A stretch of 35,744 nt of DNA from Novosphingobium capsulatum NBRC 12533 (GCF_001598375.1 NZ_BCYV01000031.1:1-35744); one strand, 5' to 3'. Shown: positions 1-7,836, counted from the stretch's first letter. Notes: generated by a model from the letters alone, not told the origin. Program-made: numbers and translations.

Positions 1-50
1 GTGTCGGTACACGCCGCCCGCCTGAATGTGGTCAGGTTTGCGATCCGCGC

Positions 51-332
51 TTAGCGGCAGATGCGCACGCGTTCGTGGTGGCGCCACACGATGCGGCAAT
101 CGCGGGCATAGCCATGGCGCTCCCACCGGCGGTGTTCCCAGCGACGGCTTTCCCAGCCGCGACGATCACCGCGATGGTCCCAGCCGCGGTTGTTCCAGCC
201 CCGATTGTCCCAGCCGCGGTGATCTCCGCGGTGGCTGTGCTCCCAACCTTGCGGATGCGCCTGCGCGGCAGCGGGGGTAAGCAGCGCGGCGGCCAGGGCC
301 ACGCCAGCGATCTTGGTCAGTTTGGCTAGCAT
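51..332 (-). CDS. Small basic exported protein with Arg/Gly/Trp/His repeats
   Basis: A 93-residue protein. The first ~25 residues form a clear Sec signal peptide (MLAKLTKIAGVALAAALL, then AAAQA as likely cleavage site). The mature part is almost wholly repeats of the type HRGW, NRGW, RRWE and HRRWE, rich in Arg, His, Trp and Gly. The C-terminal tail, with two cysteines (DCRIVWRHHERVRICR), looks like the short C-terminal segment of many small exported alphaproteobacterial proteins. AGGAAG lies 6 bases before the ATG, which supports the start. The function is unknown; the strong positive charge suggests binding to a polyanion or the envelope surface, which is inference. It lies downstream of aroC on the same strand with a ~110-base gap. 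Confidence 0.75.
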   Translation of the reverse strand: MLAKLTKIAGVALAAALLTPAAAQAHPQGWEHSHRGDHRGWDNRGWNNRGWDHRGDRRGWESRRWEHRRWERHGYARDCRIVWRHHERVRICR

Positions 333-444
333 CGTGTTCTTCCTGCGTTAGGTCCTCAACGTAGGAAAAAACGTCTGCGCCTTTCAGGATGTTCCCAGTC
401 TGAATGGATCGTATCGGGAGCGTACAGACTTCGCCTGGACCCGT

Positions 445-1536
445 TCAGCCACACTGGCCGCGATGCAGCAGCTTCTGGTCGGCCAGAACCAGCGCCATCA
501 TCGCTTCTACCACCGGCACGCCGCGAATGCCCACGCACGGGTCGTGACGGCCCTTGGTGAACAGGTCGGTCGCCTCGCCGTCGCGGGTGATCGTGGGCAT
601 GGGGGTTAGGATCGAGGACGTTGGCTTGAACGCCACGCGCACTGTCACCGGCTGGCCGGTGGAAATGCCCCCGGCAATGCCGCCGGCATGGTTGGCCAGG
701 AATTCCGGGCCAGTCACGCGGGTGGGGTTGCCGCCATCGCTGCGCGGGCGCATCGGATCGGCATTGCCTTCGCCGGTATTGGCGGCCGCAGCAAAGCCAT
801 CGCCGATTTCTACGCCTTTGACCGCGTTGATGCCCATCATCGCATGGGCGAGTTCGGCGTCCAGCTTGGCATAGAGCGGCGCGCCCCAGCCGGCGGGCAC
901 GCCCGTGGCCACGCATTCCACCACCGCGCCCAGCGAAGAGCCGGCCTTGCGCGCCTTGTCCACCAGGGCTTCCCAGCGCGCGGCGGCCTGGGCATCGGGG
1001 CAGAAGAACGGGTTCTGGCCGATCTGCGCGGCATCGAAATGGGCCATGTCGATGGCATCGCCACCGATCGCGCTCACCCAGGCCAGGATCGTCACTTCCG
1101 GGATCACCAGCCGCGCCACGCCGCCCGCCGCCACGCGCGCCGCAGTTTCGCGCGCGGACGATCGCCCGCCGCCGCGATAGTCGCGAAAGCCATACTTGGC
1201 GTCATAGGCATAGTCGGCATGGCCGGGGCGATAGGCCTTGGCTACCTCGGAATAGTCCTTGGAGCGCTGGTCGGTGTTCTCGATCATCAGGCTGATCGGG
1301 GTGCCGGTGGTGCGCCCTTCGAACACGCCCGACAGGATCTTCACCTGGTCGGGCTCGTTGCGCTGGGTGGTAAAGCGCGACTGGCCCGGACGGCGCGCGT
1401 CCAGATAGGGCTGGATCATCCCTTCATCGATCGCCACCCCCGGCGGGCAGCCATCCACCACGGCGCCCAGCGCCGGCCCATGGCTTTCCCCCCAGGTGGT
1501 GAAGCGGAACAGGTGTCCGAAGGAATTGATGCTCAT
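445..1536 (-). CDS. aroC: Chorismate synthase
   Basis: A 363-residue protein of normal family length. It catalyses the last shikimate step, 5-enolpyruvylshikimate-3-phosphate to chorismate, using reduced FMN in the cytoplasm. The N-terminus (SFGHLFRFTTWGESHGPALG) is the classic family signature; RQGQSRF-like and GGGRSSARETAARVA motifs follow, the latter being the second signature. The C-terminal GRHDPCVGIRGVPVVEAM segment is also typical. The Shine-Dalgarno sequence is weak (GAGCCGGGCG before the ATG). It reads away from the ABM gene at 1613, so the short gap 1537-1612 must hold both promoters. Confidence 0.97.
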   Translation of the reverse strand: MSINSFGHLFRFTTWGESHGPALGAVVDGCPPGVAIDEGMIQPYLDARRPGQSRFTTQRNEPDQVKILSGVFEGRTTGTPISLMIENTDQRSKDYSEVAKAYRPGHADYAYDAKYGFRDYRGGGRSSARETAARVAAGGVARLVIPEVTILAWVSAIGGDAIDMAHFDAAQIGQNPFFCPDAQAAARWEALVDKARKAGSSLGAVVECVATGVPAGWGAPLYAKLDAELAHAMMGINAVKGVEIGDGFAAAANTGEGNADPMRPRSDGGNPTRVTGPEFLANHAGGIAGGISTGQPVTVRVAFKPTSSILTPMPTITRDGEATDLFTKGRHDPCVGIRGVPVVEAMMALVLADQKLLHRGQCG

Positions 1537-1612
1537 GGCGCCCGGCTCTGTCTTATGGCGCGGGAAATGTCCACTGGTCGATGGCCGCGCGGCGCACTAA
1601 GGCGCTTGGCCC

Positions 1613-1924
1613 ATGTACCTCGTCGTCTTCCGCAACCGCAAGCATGCCGGCATCGATGCCGCCGCTTACGCCGCCGATGCCCAGGCGATGGAAGACCTGG
1701 CGCGTCGCCAGCCCGGCTTCCGCAGCTTCAAATCCTATGTCGCCGACGATGGCGAAGTGATCGCCCTGTCGGAATGGGACAGTGAAGCGGCGGCACGTGC
1801 CTGGCGCACCCAGGCCGATCACGCGCAGGTGCAAGGTCGCGGCCGGTCTGATTACTACGAAAGCTATACCCTGTTCGCCGGCACCCCCAGCCGCATCCAC
1901 CATTTCGAGAGGACCAAGGCATGA
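1613..1924 (+). CDS. Antibiotic biosynthesis monooxygenase (ABM) domain protein
   Basis: A 103-residue single-domain protein of the ABM / dimeric alpha-beta barrel fold. The start MYLVVFRNRK, the central QPGFRSFKSYVADDGE and the ALSEWDSEAAARAWR segment match the usual layout of cofactor-free monooxygenase or heme-degrading small proteins, where a Trp near the end of the third strand follows an S/YW[D/E] motif. The substrate cannot be read from the sequence. Its stop codon overlaps the ATG of the following gene (ATGA, 4 bases), so the two are translationally coupled. Confidence 0.8.
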   Translation: MYLVVFRNRKHAGIDAAAYAADAQAMEDLARRQPGFRSFKSYVADDGEVIALSEWDSEAAARAWRTQADHAQVQGRGRSDYYESYTLFAGTPSRIHHFERTKA

Positions 1925-2274
1925 GCCTGACCGTCTATGGCATCCCCAACTGCGACACCGTGAAAAAGGCGCGCACCTGGCTTGATGGGCAGGGGCTGGC
2001 CTACACCTTCCACGATTACAAGAAGCAGGGCGCCGATGCAGGCCAGGTGGCGCGCTGGGTGGCGCAGGCCGGGCTGGACAAGGTGCTCAACAAGGCCGGC
2101 ACCACGTTCCGCAAGCTGCCCGAGGAAGACAAGGCCGACCTTACCACCGCCAAGGCCGTGGCCCTGATGGTGGCGCAGCCCTCGCTGATCAAGCGGCCGA
2201 TCGTGGAGCATCCCGGCGGCCTGCTTGTGGGCTTCAAGCAGGCCGAATGGGAAGCTGCGCTGAGCCCTATGTGA
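1921..2274 (+). CDS. ArsC/Spx-family reductase (YffB-like)
   Basis: A 117-residue thioredoxin-fold protein. The N-terminal VYGIPNCDTVKKARTWL holds the single active-site Cys in a CxxV context typical of the YffB/ArsC-like branch rather than the CxxC of Spx redox switches. The KRPIVEHPGG segment near the C-terminus matches the conserved RP(V/I) motif of the family. Likely a glutathione- or thiol-linked reductase of unknown substrate; true arsenate reduction is not supported by any ars neighbours. It is coupled to the upstream ABM gene by a 4-base overlap and ends one base from the convergent ubiG stop. Confidence 0.85.
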   Translation: MSLTVYGIPNCDTVKKARTWLDGQGLAYTFHDYKKQGADAGQVARWVAQAGLDKVLNKAGTTFRKLPEEDKADLTTAKAVALMVAQPSLIKRPIVEHPGGLLVGFKQAEWEAALSPM

Positions 2275-2275
2275 C

Positions 2276-3016
2276 TCAGGCCGGCGTGACCGTGACGATA
2301 TAGTTGAGCGCCAGATCGTCTGACAGGTGCAGGCCCTTGGCCGGGTTCCAGGCGATGCCTTGCGGGTTGCCCATCTTGAGGCCGGCGGCGTCGAGCAGGT
2401 CGTGCAGTTCCAGCGGGGTGATGAAATCGTCCCAGTGGTGCGTGCCGCGCGGTACCATGCCCAGGCGCTCGGCCGCCTCGATCATCAACAGGCGCGAGGC
2501 GGGGGTGCGGTTGGGGGTGGACAGCACCATCAACCCGCCTTGGCTCAGCGTTGCTGCCAGCGCCGCCACGAAGGCGGGCTTGTCGGCCACATGCTCGATC
2601 ACTTCCATCGAGGTGACGAGGTCGAACCCGGCCAGGCCAAGGTCCGCCAGTTCGCCATGGCGATAGTCGATCGCCAGGCCGGCTCCCTCGGCATGGGCGC
2701 GCGCGGCCGCGATGTTTTCCGCCGCTGCATCCACTGCGGTGACATCCGCGCCCATGCGGCACAGCGGCTCTGCCAAGAGGCCCGCGCCACAGCCCACATC
2801 GAGCGCGCGCTTGCCCGCCAGGGGGCGCAAGGCGCGGGGATCGGCGCCGAAATGCGTATCGATCGCGGCGCGGATGAAGGCCAGGCGCACGGGATTGAGG
2901 CGATGGAGCATGGCCGATTGGCCCTTCGGATCCCACCAGTCGGCCGCCAACTTGCCGAAATGGGCGGCTTCTTCCGGGCGGATGGTCTGCGCGTTCAAGG
3001 ATGTTGCATTGCTCAT
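2276..3016 (-). CDS. ubiG: Ubiquinone biosynthesis O-methyltransferase
   Basis: A 246-residue class I SAM-dependent methyltransferase. UbiG performs both O-methylation steps of ubiquinone synthesis at the inner face of the membrane. The N-terminal EEAAHFGKLAADWWDPKG and MLHRLNPVRLAFI are diagnostic of UbiG. Motif I (ALDVGCGAGLLAEPLCR), the acidic VDAAAENI and the SMEVIEHV post-motif are intact. GGGAGG sits just ahead of the ATG. It is divergent from lysC across an 88-base spacer and convergent with the ArsC-like gene, leaving almost no room for a terminator there. Confidence 0.95.
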   Translation of the reverse strand: MSNATSLNAQTIRPEEAAHFGKLAADWWDPKGQSAMLHRLNPVRLAFIRAAIDTHFGADPRALRPLAGKRALDVGCGAGLLAEPLCRMGADVTAVDAAAENIAAARAHAEGAGLAIDYRHGELADLGLAGFDLVTSMEVIEHVADKPAFVAALAATLSQGGLMVLSTPNRTPASRLLMIEAAERLGMVPRGTHHWDDFITPLELHDLLDAAGLKMGNPQGIAWNPAKGLHLSDDLALNYIVTVTPA

Positions 3017-3104
3017 GCCACCTCCCTAAAGCGCCGCTTTCGCATGGTCCATGGGCTATGCGGGCAAGATTCTTTCTTTTGGCAGGTGGACAGGAGCACA
3101 AGCG

Positions 3105-4361
3105 TTGGCCCGGATCGTGATGAAATTCGGCGGCACCTCGATGGCCGGAACCGAGCGAATCCGCCGCGTCGCGCGGATCGTGCAGCGCCAGCAGGCCGCC
3201 GGCCATGAAGTGGCGGTGGTGGTTTCGGCCATGGCCGGGGAAACCGATCGCCTGGTCAACTTCTGCCGCGAAGCCAGCGCGCTCTATGATCCGGCGGAAT
3301 ACGATGTGGTGGTGGCCAGCGGCGAGCAGGTGACCTCGGGCCTTCTGGCCATGCATCTCCAGGCGCTGGGCTGCAAGGCGCGCTCGTGGCTGGGCTGGCA
3401 ATTGCCGGTGCGCACCGACGATGCTTTCTCCAAGGCGCGCATCGAAGGCATCGATTCGGCCGAACTGCTGGCCAGCATGGGCGCGGGCGAAATCGCCGTG
3501 ATCCCCGGCTTCCAGGGGCTGACCGAGAGCAACCGCATCACCACGCTGGGCCGTGGCGGATCGGATACCTCTGCCGTGGCCGTGGCCGCCGCGATCGGCG
3601 CCGACCGCTGCGATATCTATACCGACGTGGACGGGGTCTATACCACCGACCCGCGCATCGTGGCCAAGGCGCGCAAGCTCAAGGCCGTGACGTACGAAGA
3701 AATGCTGGAACTGGCCTCGGTCGGTTCCAAGGTCCTGCAAACCCGCTCCGTCTCGCTTGCGATGAAGGAGAACGTGCGGGTGCAGGTGTTGTCATCCTTC
3801 ATCGACGACGATGCGCCGGCCGCCGACACCATCCCCGGCACGATGATCGTCGCGGACGAGGAACTGGAAGGGTACGAAATGGAACGCCAGCTGATCACCG
3901 GCATCGCCGCCGACAAGAACGAGGCCAAGGTCACTCTCACGCGGATCGCGGATCGCCCCGGCGCCGTCGCCTCGATCTTTGCCCCGCTGGCCGAAGCCAA
4001 CATCAACGTCGACATGATCATCCAGAACATCGCCAAGGACAAGGGCGAGACGGATGTGACTTTCACCTGCCCGCAGGCCGACCTTGCCCGCACCCAGGCC
4101 CTGCTGGAAGAGCGCAAGGACCAGATCGGCTGGTATCGCCTGATCGCCGACAGCAAGGTGGCTAAGGTTTCGGTGGTCGGCGTGGGCATGCGCAGCCACG
4201 CCGGCGTCGCCAGCACGATGTTCAAGTCGCTGGCCGATCGCGGCATCAATATCCAGGCTATCTCGACCAGCGAAATCAAGGTTTCGGTGCTGATCGATGC
4301 CGACGAGGTGGAACTGGCCGTGCGCATCCTGCACACCGCCTACGGCCTCGACGCCCAGTAA
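3105..4361 (+). CDS. lysC: Aspartate kinase (TTG start)
   Basis: Aspartokinase, first step of the Lys/Met/Thr/diaminopimelate pathway. I place the start at TTG 3105, giving 418 residues beginning (M)ARIVMKFGGTSMAG, because AGGAG lies 8 bases upstream and the family starts just before KFGGTS; an ATG at 3051 would add 18 residues that match no family feature. The kinase domain includes TTLGRGGSDTSAVA and the YTDVDGVYTTDPR segment. Two C-terminal ACT repeats (around ITGIAADKNEAKVTL and KVSVVGVGMRSHAGVA) mark a feedback-regulated enzyme, as in the lysine/threonine-sensitive alphaproteobacterial form. Confidence 0.96.
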   Translation: MARIVMKFGGTSMAGTERIRRVARIVQRQQAAGHEVAVVVSAMAGETDRLVNFCREASALYDPAEYDVVVASGEQVTSGLLAMHLQALGCKARSWLGWQLPVRTDDAFSKARIEGIDSAELLASMGAGEIAVIPGFQGLTESNRITTLGRGGSDTSAVAVAAAIGADRCDIYTDVDGVYTTDPRIVAKARKLKAVTYEEMLELASVGSKVLQTRSVSLAMKENVRVQVLSSFIDDDAPAADTIPGTMIVADEELEGYEMERQLITGIAADKNEAKVTLTRIADRPGAVASIFAPLAEANINVDMIIQNIAKDKGETDVTFTCPQADLARTQALLEERKDQIGWYRLIADSKVAKVSVVGVGMRSHAGVASTMFKSLADRGINIQAISTSEIKVSVLIDADEVELAVRILHTAYGLDAQ

Positions 4362-4376
4362 CCCGCTAAAAACTAG

Positions 4377-4400
4377 CCCCCTCCTCTTCAGAGGAGGGGG
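4377..4400. repeat. Inverted repeat, dispersed family copy 1
   Basis: A perfect 10-base inverted repeat with a TTCA loop (CCCCCTCCTC / GAGGAGGGGG), followed by TTGGGGGTGG. The same core occurs at 16773-16796 and, imperfectly, at 16820-16843. It lies 16 bases past the lysC stop and could act as a transcript end for lysC and msrA, but it lacks a long T run. Confidence 0.75.
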
Positions 4401-4436
4401 TTGGGGGTGGTGGAAACCTTCCTCCACCCTACGCGA

Positions 4437-4994
4437 TTACCCTTTCACCTTCGCAGCAAAGCTCTTGCGCAGTTTCATCAGCTTGGGCGGGATCACCGCC
4501 AGGCAATAGGGATTGCGCTGGCCTTCGCCTTCCCAATACTCCTGATGGTAATCCTCGGCCGGATACCACGGGGCGACCGGCTCGATGCTGGTGACGATCG
4601 GCGCATCGCGCTCGGCCTGCGCGCGGGCGATCCCGGCCTTGGCTTCCTCTTCCTGCGCGGCATCAAGCGGAAACAACGCCGAGCGGTACTGCGTGCCCAC
4701 GTCGTTGCCCTGGCGGTTGAGCTGCGTCGGATCGTGGGTGGCAAAGAAGATGTCGAGCAGCTGGCTGTAGTCGATCACGGCGGGATCGAACGTCACGCGA
4801 ATCGCTTCGGCATGGCCGGTCGTGCCGCTGCACACCTGCTTGTAGGTGGGATTTTCGGTTACGCCGCCGATATAGCCGCTTTCCACGTTGGAAACGCCGA
4901 TAACATCGCGGAACACCGCTTCGGTGCACCAGAAGCAGCCACCGGCCAGAATGGCCTGGTTGGCGGCGGAGGGGGTGGCGGAGGACGTCGCCAT
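4437..4994 (-). CDS. msrA: Peptide-methionine (S)-S-oxide reductase MsrA
   Basis: Repairs Met-S-sulfoxide in proteins. I choose the ATG at 4992-4994, giving 185 residues, because the conserved domain starts at QAILAGGCFWCTEAVF; the open frame runs upstream to 5195 but that extension has no family similarity. GCFWCTEAVF contains the catalytic Cys. The downstream GHAEAIRVTFDP, FFATHDPTQLNRQGNDVGTQ and YHQEYWEGEG-like segments are standard. Cytoplasmic, since no signal peptide remains after the start choice. It converges on lysC across a dispersed repeat and diverges from aguB. Confidence 0.95.
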   Translation of the reverse strand: MATSSATPSAANQAILAGGCFWCTEAVFRDVIGVSNVESGYIGGVTENPTYKQVCSGTTGHAEAIRVTFDPAVIDYSQLLDIFFATHDPTQLNRQGNDVGTQYRSALFPLDAAQEEEAKAGIARAQAERDAPIVTSIEPVAPWYPAEDYHQEYWEGEGQRNPYCLAVIPPKLMKLRKSFAAKVKG

Positions 4995-5133
4995 TGCGGG
5001 GGAACCCTTTCTGCAAGATTTGCCGCCCAGATAGGAACGGGCAGGGCGCCTGTCATCCTCTGGCGCGCGAATTGCCCGCTGGGGTACCCCGCTGTCGTTG
5101 AATTGACACGCCCGAGGGCATAGATGCACGGCC

Positions 5134-5988
5134 ATGACCCAGCTTTCCGTGGCCGCGCTCCAGCTTGCGCTCAACTCGCCCGACGCGGCAGACAATATCG
5201 CCGCCGTTTCCGCCCTGGTGGAACAGGCTGCCGCGCAAGGCGCGCAGGTGGTGCTGCCGCCCGAGCTGTTTGCCGGCCCCTATTTCTGCGTGACCGAGGA
5301 CGAGGCGCGCTTTGCCCTGGCCCATCCGCTCGACCAGGACCCGTCGGTCAAGGCGATGCAGAAGCTGGCCAAGGGCCTGGGCATTGCCATCCCCACCAGC
5401 TTTTTCGAGCGGGAAGGGCCACACTACTACAATACCCTGGCGATGATCGGCGCCGATGGCGAAATCATGGGCACCTATCGCAAGAGCCACATTCCCGATG
5501 GCCCGGGTTATGAGGAAAAGTACTATTTCCGCCCCGGCAACACCGGGTTCAAGGTGTGGGACGTGTTCGGCACGCGCATCGGCGTGGGTGTGTGCTGGGA
5601 CCAATGGTATCCCGAATGCGCGCGCGCCATGGCGCTGATGGGCGCGCAGGTGCTGTTCTATCCCACCGCGATCGGTAGCGAGCCCTATGACGCCGAGCTC
5701 GACACCAGCCGCGTGTGGCGCCGCGCCATGCTCGGCCATGCCGCATCCAACTGCATGCCGGTGGTCGCTGCAAACCGCATCGGCGTGGAGGAAAACGACC
5801 AGGCGTTCTACGGGCACAGCTTCATCGCCAACGAATGGGGCGATTTCCTGGCGGAATATGGTGCGGCGGAAACCGGCGTGCTGGCCGCCACGCTCGATCT
5901 TGATGCCGCCGCGCGGCACCGCGCCGGCATGGGCTTCTTCCGCGATCGCCGCCCACAGCTTTATACCCGCCTGTCGCAGGATATCTGA
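5134..5988 (+). CDS. aguB: N-carbamoylputrescine amidase
   Basis: A 284-residue carbon-nitrogen hydrolase of the nitrilase superfamily that converts N-carbamoylputrescine to putrescine, CO2 and ammonia. The Glu-Lys-Cys triad is visible: Glu44 in LPPELFAG, Lys117 in YRKSHIPDGPGY and Cys154 in GVGVCWDQWYPE. The RKSHIPDGPGYEEKYYF and CWDQWYPECARAMAL segments are specific to the AguB branch. No agmatine deiminase gene (aguA) lies beside it. No good ribosome-binding site precedes the ATG. folK follows after only 6 bases, so the two probably share a transcript. Confidence 0.93.
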   Translation: MTQLSVAALQLALNSPDAADNIAAVSALVEQAAAQGAQVVLPPELFAGPYFCVTEDEARFALAHPLDQDPSVKAMQKLAKGLGIAIPTSFFEREGPHYYNTLAMIGADGEIMGTYRKSHIPDGPGYEEKYYFRPGNTGFKVWDVFGTRIGVGVCWDQWYPECARAMALMGAQVLFYPTAIGSEPYDAELDTSRVWRRAMLGHAASNCMPVVAANRIGVEENDQAFYGHSFIANEWGDFLAEYGAAETGVLAATLDLDAAARHRAGMGFFRDRRPQLYTRLSQDI

Positions 5989-5994
5989 TCGGGC

Positions 5995-6507
5995 ATGCCC
6001 GCCACCGCGCCGCACCGCTATCTGATCGCCCTGGGCTCCAACGTGCGCCACCCGCGCCACGGTGCCCCGGCGCAGGTGCTGCGCGCGGCGGCGCGCGCGC
6101 TCGATGATGCGGGGTTGGCGCTGCAGGCTTTCTCGCCGATCATCGCCAGCGCACCGCTCGGCCCGTCGCGGCGGCGCTATGCCAATGCCTGCGCGGTGAT
6201 CGCCACCCGGCTCGATCCGGCGCAGCTACTGGCCCGGTTGCAAAGCCTCGAACACCGCTTCGGCCGCGTGCGGCGTGGCGCTCCCTGGCGGGCGCGCACG
6301 CTTGATCTCGATATCGTGCTGTGGTCGGGCGGCGCCCTGGCCGATATTCACGCCAACCTGGTCATTCCCCACCCCGCATTCCGCCAGCGCCCGTTCGTGA
6401 TCGGCCCGGCGCTGCACGTCGCCCGCGATTGGCGCGACCCACTCACAGGTTTGGCGACAAAACACCTGGCTTCCCGCTTGACCCGCCGCCGCCCCGCCCC
6501 TAGGTGA
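5995..6507 (+). CDS. folK: 6-hydroxymethyl-7,8-dihydropterin pyrophosphokinase
   Basis: A 170-residue HPPK of the folate pathway. It transfers pyrophosphate from ATP to 6-hydroxymethyldihydropterin. YLIALGSNVR is the N-terminal motif, WRARTLDLDIVLW carries the two Asp residues that bind magnesium, and VIPHPAFRQRPFVIGP is the C-terminal signature. The Arg-rich tail (SRLTRRRPAPR) is probably disordered. It follows aguB by 6 bases and precedes tRNA-Lys by 32. Confidence 0.94.
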   Translation: MPATAPHRYLIALGSNVRHPRHGAPAQVLRAAARALDDAGLALQAFSPIIASAPLGPSRRRYANACAVIATRLDPAQLLARLQSLEHRFGRVRRGAPWRARTLDLDIVLWSGGALADIHANLVIPHPAFRQRPFVIGPALHVARDWRDPLTGLATKHLASRLTRRRPAPR

Positions 6508-6539
6508 GCGCACCAACCAAGCGCCAAGCCGCGCCTCGG

Positions 6540-6615
6540 GGGCCCTTAGCTCAGTCGGTAGAGCAACTGACTTTTAATCAGTAGGTCGCTGGTTCGAACC
6601 CAGCAGGGCTCACCA
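6540..6615 (+). tRNA. tRNA-Lys (anticodon UUU)
   Basis: A full 76-base cloverleaf. The acceptor stem GGGCCCT pairs with AGGGCTC (one G-U), the D arm is GCTC..GAGC, the anticodon stem ACTGA/TCAGT closes a CTTTTAA loop with anticodon TTT, the T arm contains GGTTCGAACCC, and A plus an encoded CCA end the molecule. Confidence 0.97.
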
Positions 6616-6702
6616 TTTCGGTTGCGTCGGAAAATGTGGAGATGCGGGCGAGGATCGCTCGGAGGATGATCGGCCTTTGTCGCAGGCCGACCGGCGCACA
6701 GT

Positions 6703-6933
6703 TCAGATCGGGAAATCCGTAGGCGCCTGCTCAAGGTCGAGCGGGGCATCAGCCAGCTTTTGGGCGTCATTGGCGGCCTTGGCCGCGGCGGTCTTGCCAG
6801 CGCGGTCGGCCAGGGCTTGCCAGGCGGCCTGGGAGCGCAGGTATTTGTCGCGCTGGTTGGCCAGGCCGCTGTCGCTGGCAGCCTTGGCGCTGAGGGCAAC
6901 CTGCCTGAGGTAGAAGTCCTGTACTTCGGACAT
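6703..6933 (-). CDS. Small conserved-looking hypothetical protein
   Basis: A 76-residue protein starting MSEVQDFYLRQVALSAKAA, predicted mostly helical and rich in Ala, Gln, Lys and Asp, with no signal peptide or membrane segment. AAGGAA lies about 8 bases before the ATG, which supports translation. The composition and length fit the short helical cytoplasmic proteins of sphingomonads, but I do not recognise a named family. It stands alone, downstream (minus strand) of the 48-residue ORF at 6970-7116. Confidence 0.65.
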   Translation of the reverse strand: MSEVQDFYLRQVALSAKAASDSGLANQRDKYLRSQAAWQALADRAGKTAAAKAANDAQKLADAPLDLEQAPTDFPI

Positions 6934-6969
6934 GGTCTTTTCCTTCGGGCGAGGTTGCCGGTTTGGCGT

Positions 6970-7116
6970 TCAGCCTACCATCTGGGCGACGATGTCGCGC
7001 AGTTGCTGCCGGCTCAACCCACAAGGGGCAGGTTGCGGGCGCTGGGCGCCGCGCGGAGAGGGCAGGGGGTAGGTGGTATGCAGATTGGAAGTAGAGAACG
7101 TATATTGCGTATTCAT
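6970..7116 (-). CDS. Putative 48-residue small protein
   Basis: An open frame encoding MNTQYTFSTSNLHTTYPLPS at the start and LSRQQLRDIVAQMVG at the end. The C-terminal segment looks like an amphipathic helix. The ribosome-binding site is weak (CGGGA about 5 bases before the ATG). It lies 46 bases downstream of infA on the same strand, after a GGCGCC-TGTTT-GGCGCC hairpin. It could equally be untranslated. Confidence 0.4.
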   Translation of the reverse strand: MNTQYTFSTSNLHTTYPLPSPRGAQRPQPAPCGLSRQQLRDIVAQMVG

Positions 7117-7162
7117 GATAGTCCCGGGCGCCTGTTTGGCGCCTTTTATAATTGTTGGGCGT

Positions 7163-7417
7163 CTACCGCCGTTTGCGCATGGCGGCCGGGCCGCCTGCAA
7201 TCTTTTCACGATAGACGATACGACCCTTGGTAAGGTCGTAGGGGGTCATCTCGACCCGGACCCGGTCGCCGACGATCGAGCGGATGCGGAATTTGCGCAT
7301 CTTGCCCGCGGTGTAGGCGATGATCCGGTGATCGTTTTCCAGAAGGACGCCGAAGCGTCCATCTGGAAGGATCTCGTCGATTTGGCCTTCAAGGGTCAGG
7401 AGATCCTCTTTGGCCAT
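7163..7417 (-). CDS. infA: Translation initiation factor IF-1 with C-terminal extension
   Basis: An OB-fold protein of 84 residues; the first ~72 match IF-1 (start MAKEDLLTLEGQIDEILPDG, core TAGKMRKFRIRSIVGDRVRVE, then TPYDLTKGRIVYR). Standard IF-1 ends there, whereas this one adds a basic tail (EKIAGGPAAMRKRR). It binds the 30S A site during initiation. It starts 4 bases after the cold-shock gene, so the pair is a two-gene operon, a fitting link since both act on RNA and translation. Many sphingomonads carry more than one infA-like gene; whether this is the main copy cannot be told here. Confidence 0.9.
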   Translation of the reverse strand: MAKEDLLTLEGQIDEILPDGRFGVLLENDHRIIAYTAGKMRKFRIRSIVGDRVRVEMTPYDLTKGRIVYREKIAGGPAAMRKRR

Positions 7418-7421
7418 GGGC

Positions 7422-7628
7422 TTAAACCGACTGAAGGTTGACCGCTGCTTCCTTGCCGCGGCGATCGGTTTCCAGTTCGAAGCGGACGCGCTGGTCCTTG
7501 GACAGCGTGGCCATGCCCGAGCGCTCAACGGCGCTGATGTGGACGAAGCTGTCTGCGCCGCCGCCATCGGGGGCGATGAAGCCATAGCCCTTGTCGGTAT
7601 TGAAGAACTTTACGGTGCCGGTCAGCAT
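7422..7628 (-). CDS. CspA-family cold-shock protein
   Basis: A 68-residue single cold-shock domain protein that binds single-stranded RNA/DNA and melts secondary structure. RNP1 (KGYGFIAPD) and RNP2 (DSFVHISAVE) are both present, and the N-terminal MLTGTVKFFNTD is canonical. The open frame extends upstream but without family similarity, so the ATG at 7626-7628 is taken; GGAAA with spacing near 8 precedes it. infA is coupled behind it. A likely promoter lies about 155 bases upstream, leaving a long leader of the kind used in cspA-type post-transcriptional control. Confidence 0.95.
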   Translation of the reverse strand: MLTGTVKFFNTDKGYGFIAPDGGGADSFVHISAVERSGMATLSKDQRVRFELETDRRGKEAAVNLQSV

Positions 7629-7782
7629 GGGTGTTTCCTTTTCACGAAACAGGGGATCCCGCCAGCAACAGCGCTGGCGGAGCTTGTAGCGAGAGAAAGG
7701 AAGGATCGGCTTGCCCGTATGAATGACGCGCTTGGCGCCAGGCGTGAGCTTCAAAATCCGTCGCAGGCGACGTTAGCAAAGC

Positions 7783-7813
7783 AGCATATGGCAAAGGAAC
7801 AGCGATTTGTCAA
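7783..7813 (-). promoter_or_regulatory. Candidate promoter of csp-infA
   Basis: On the minus strand a perfect TTGACA (7808-7813) is followed after 19 bases by TATGCT (7783-7788). The spacing is longer than ideal. It would give a leader of about 150 bases before the csp start. Confidence 0.45.
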
Positions 7814-7836
7814 TGTCGGTGCCACGCCTGGCAAAC

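Noticed and set aside
3051..3104. Upstream ATG for lysC
   Set aside because: The 18 extra residues match no aspartate kinase feature, and the AGGAG box serves the TTG at 3105.
5103..5133. TTGACA as an aguB promoter
   Set aside because: A -10 at proper spacing would fall inside the start codon region, leaving no room for a leader.
4995..5195. N-terminal extension of msrA
   Set aside because: It overlaps the aguB start on the other strand and has no similarity to MsrA or to a signal peptide.
7129..7151. GGCGCC-TGTTT-GGCGCC-TTTT as a terminator
   Set aside because: The T run is on the plus strand, where no gene ends nearby, and the stem is only 6 bases; kept only as a note near the 48-residue ORF.
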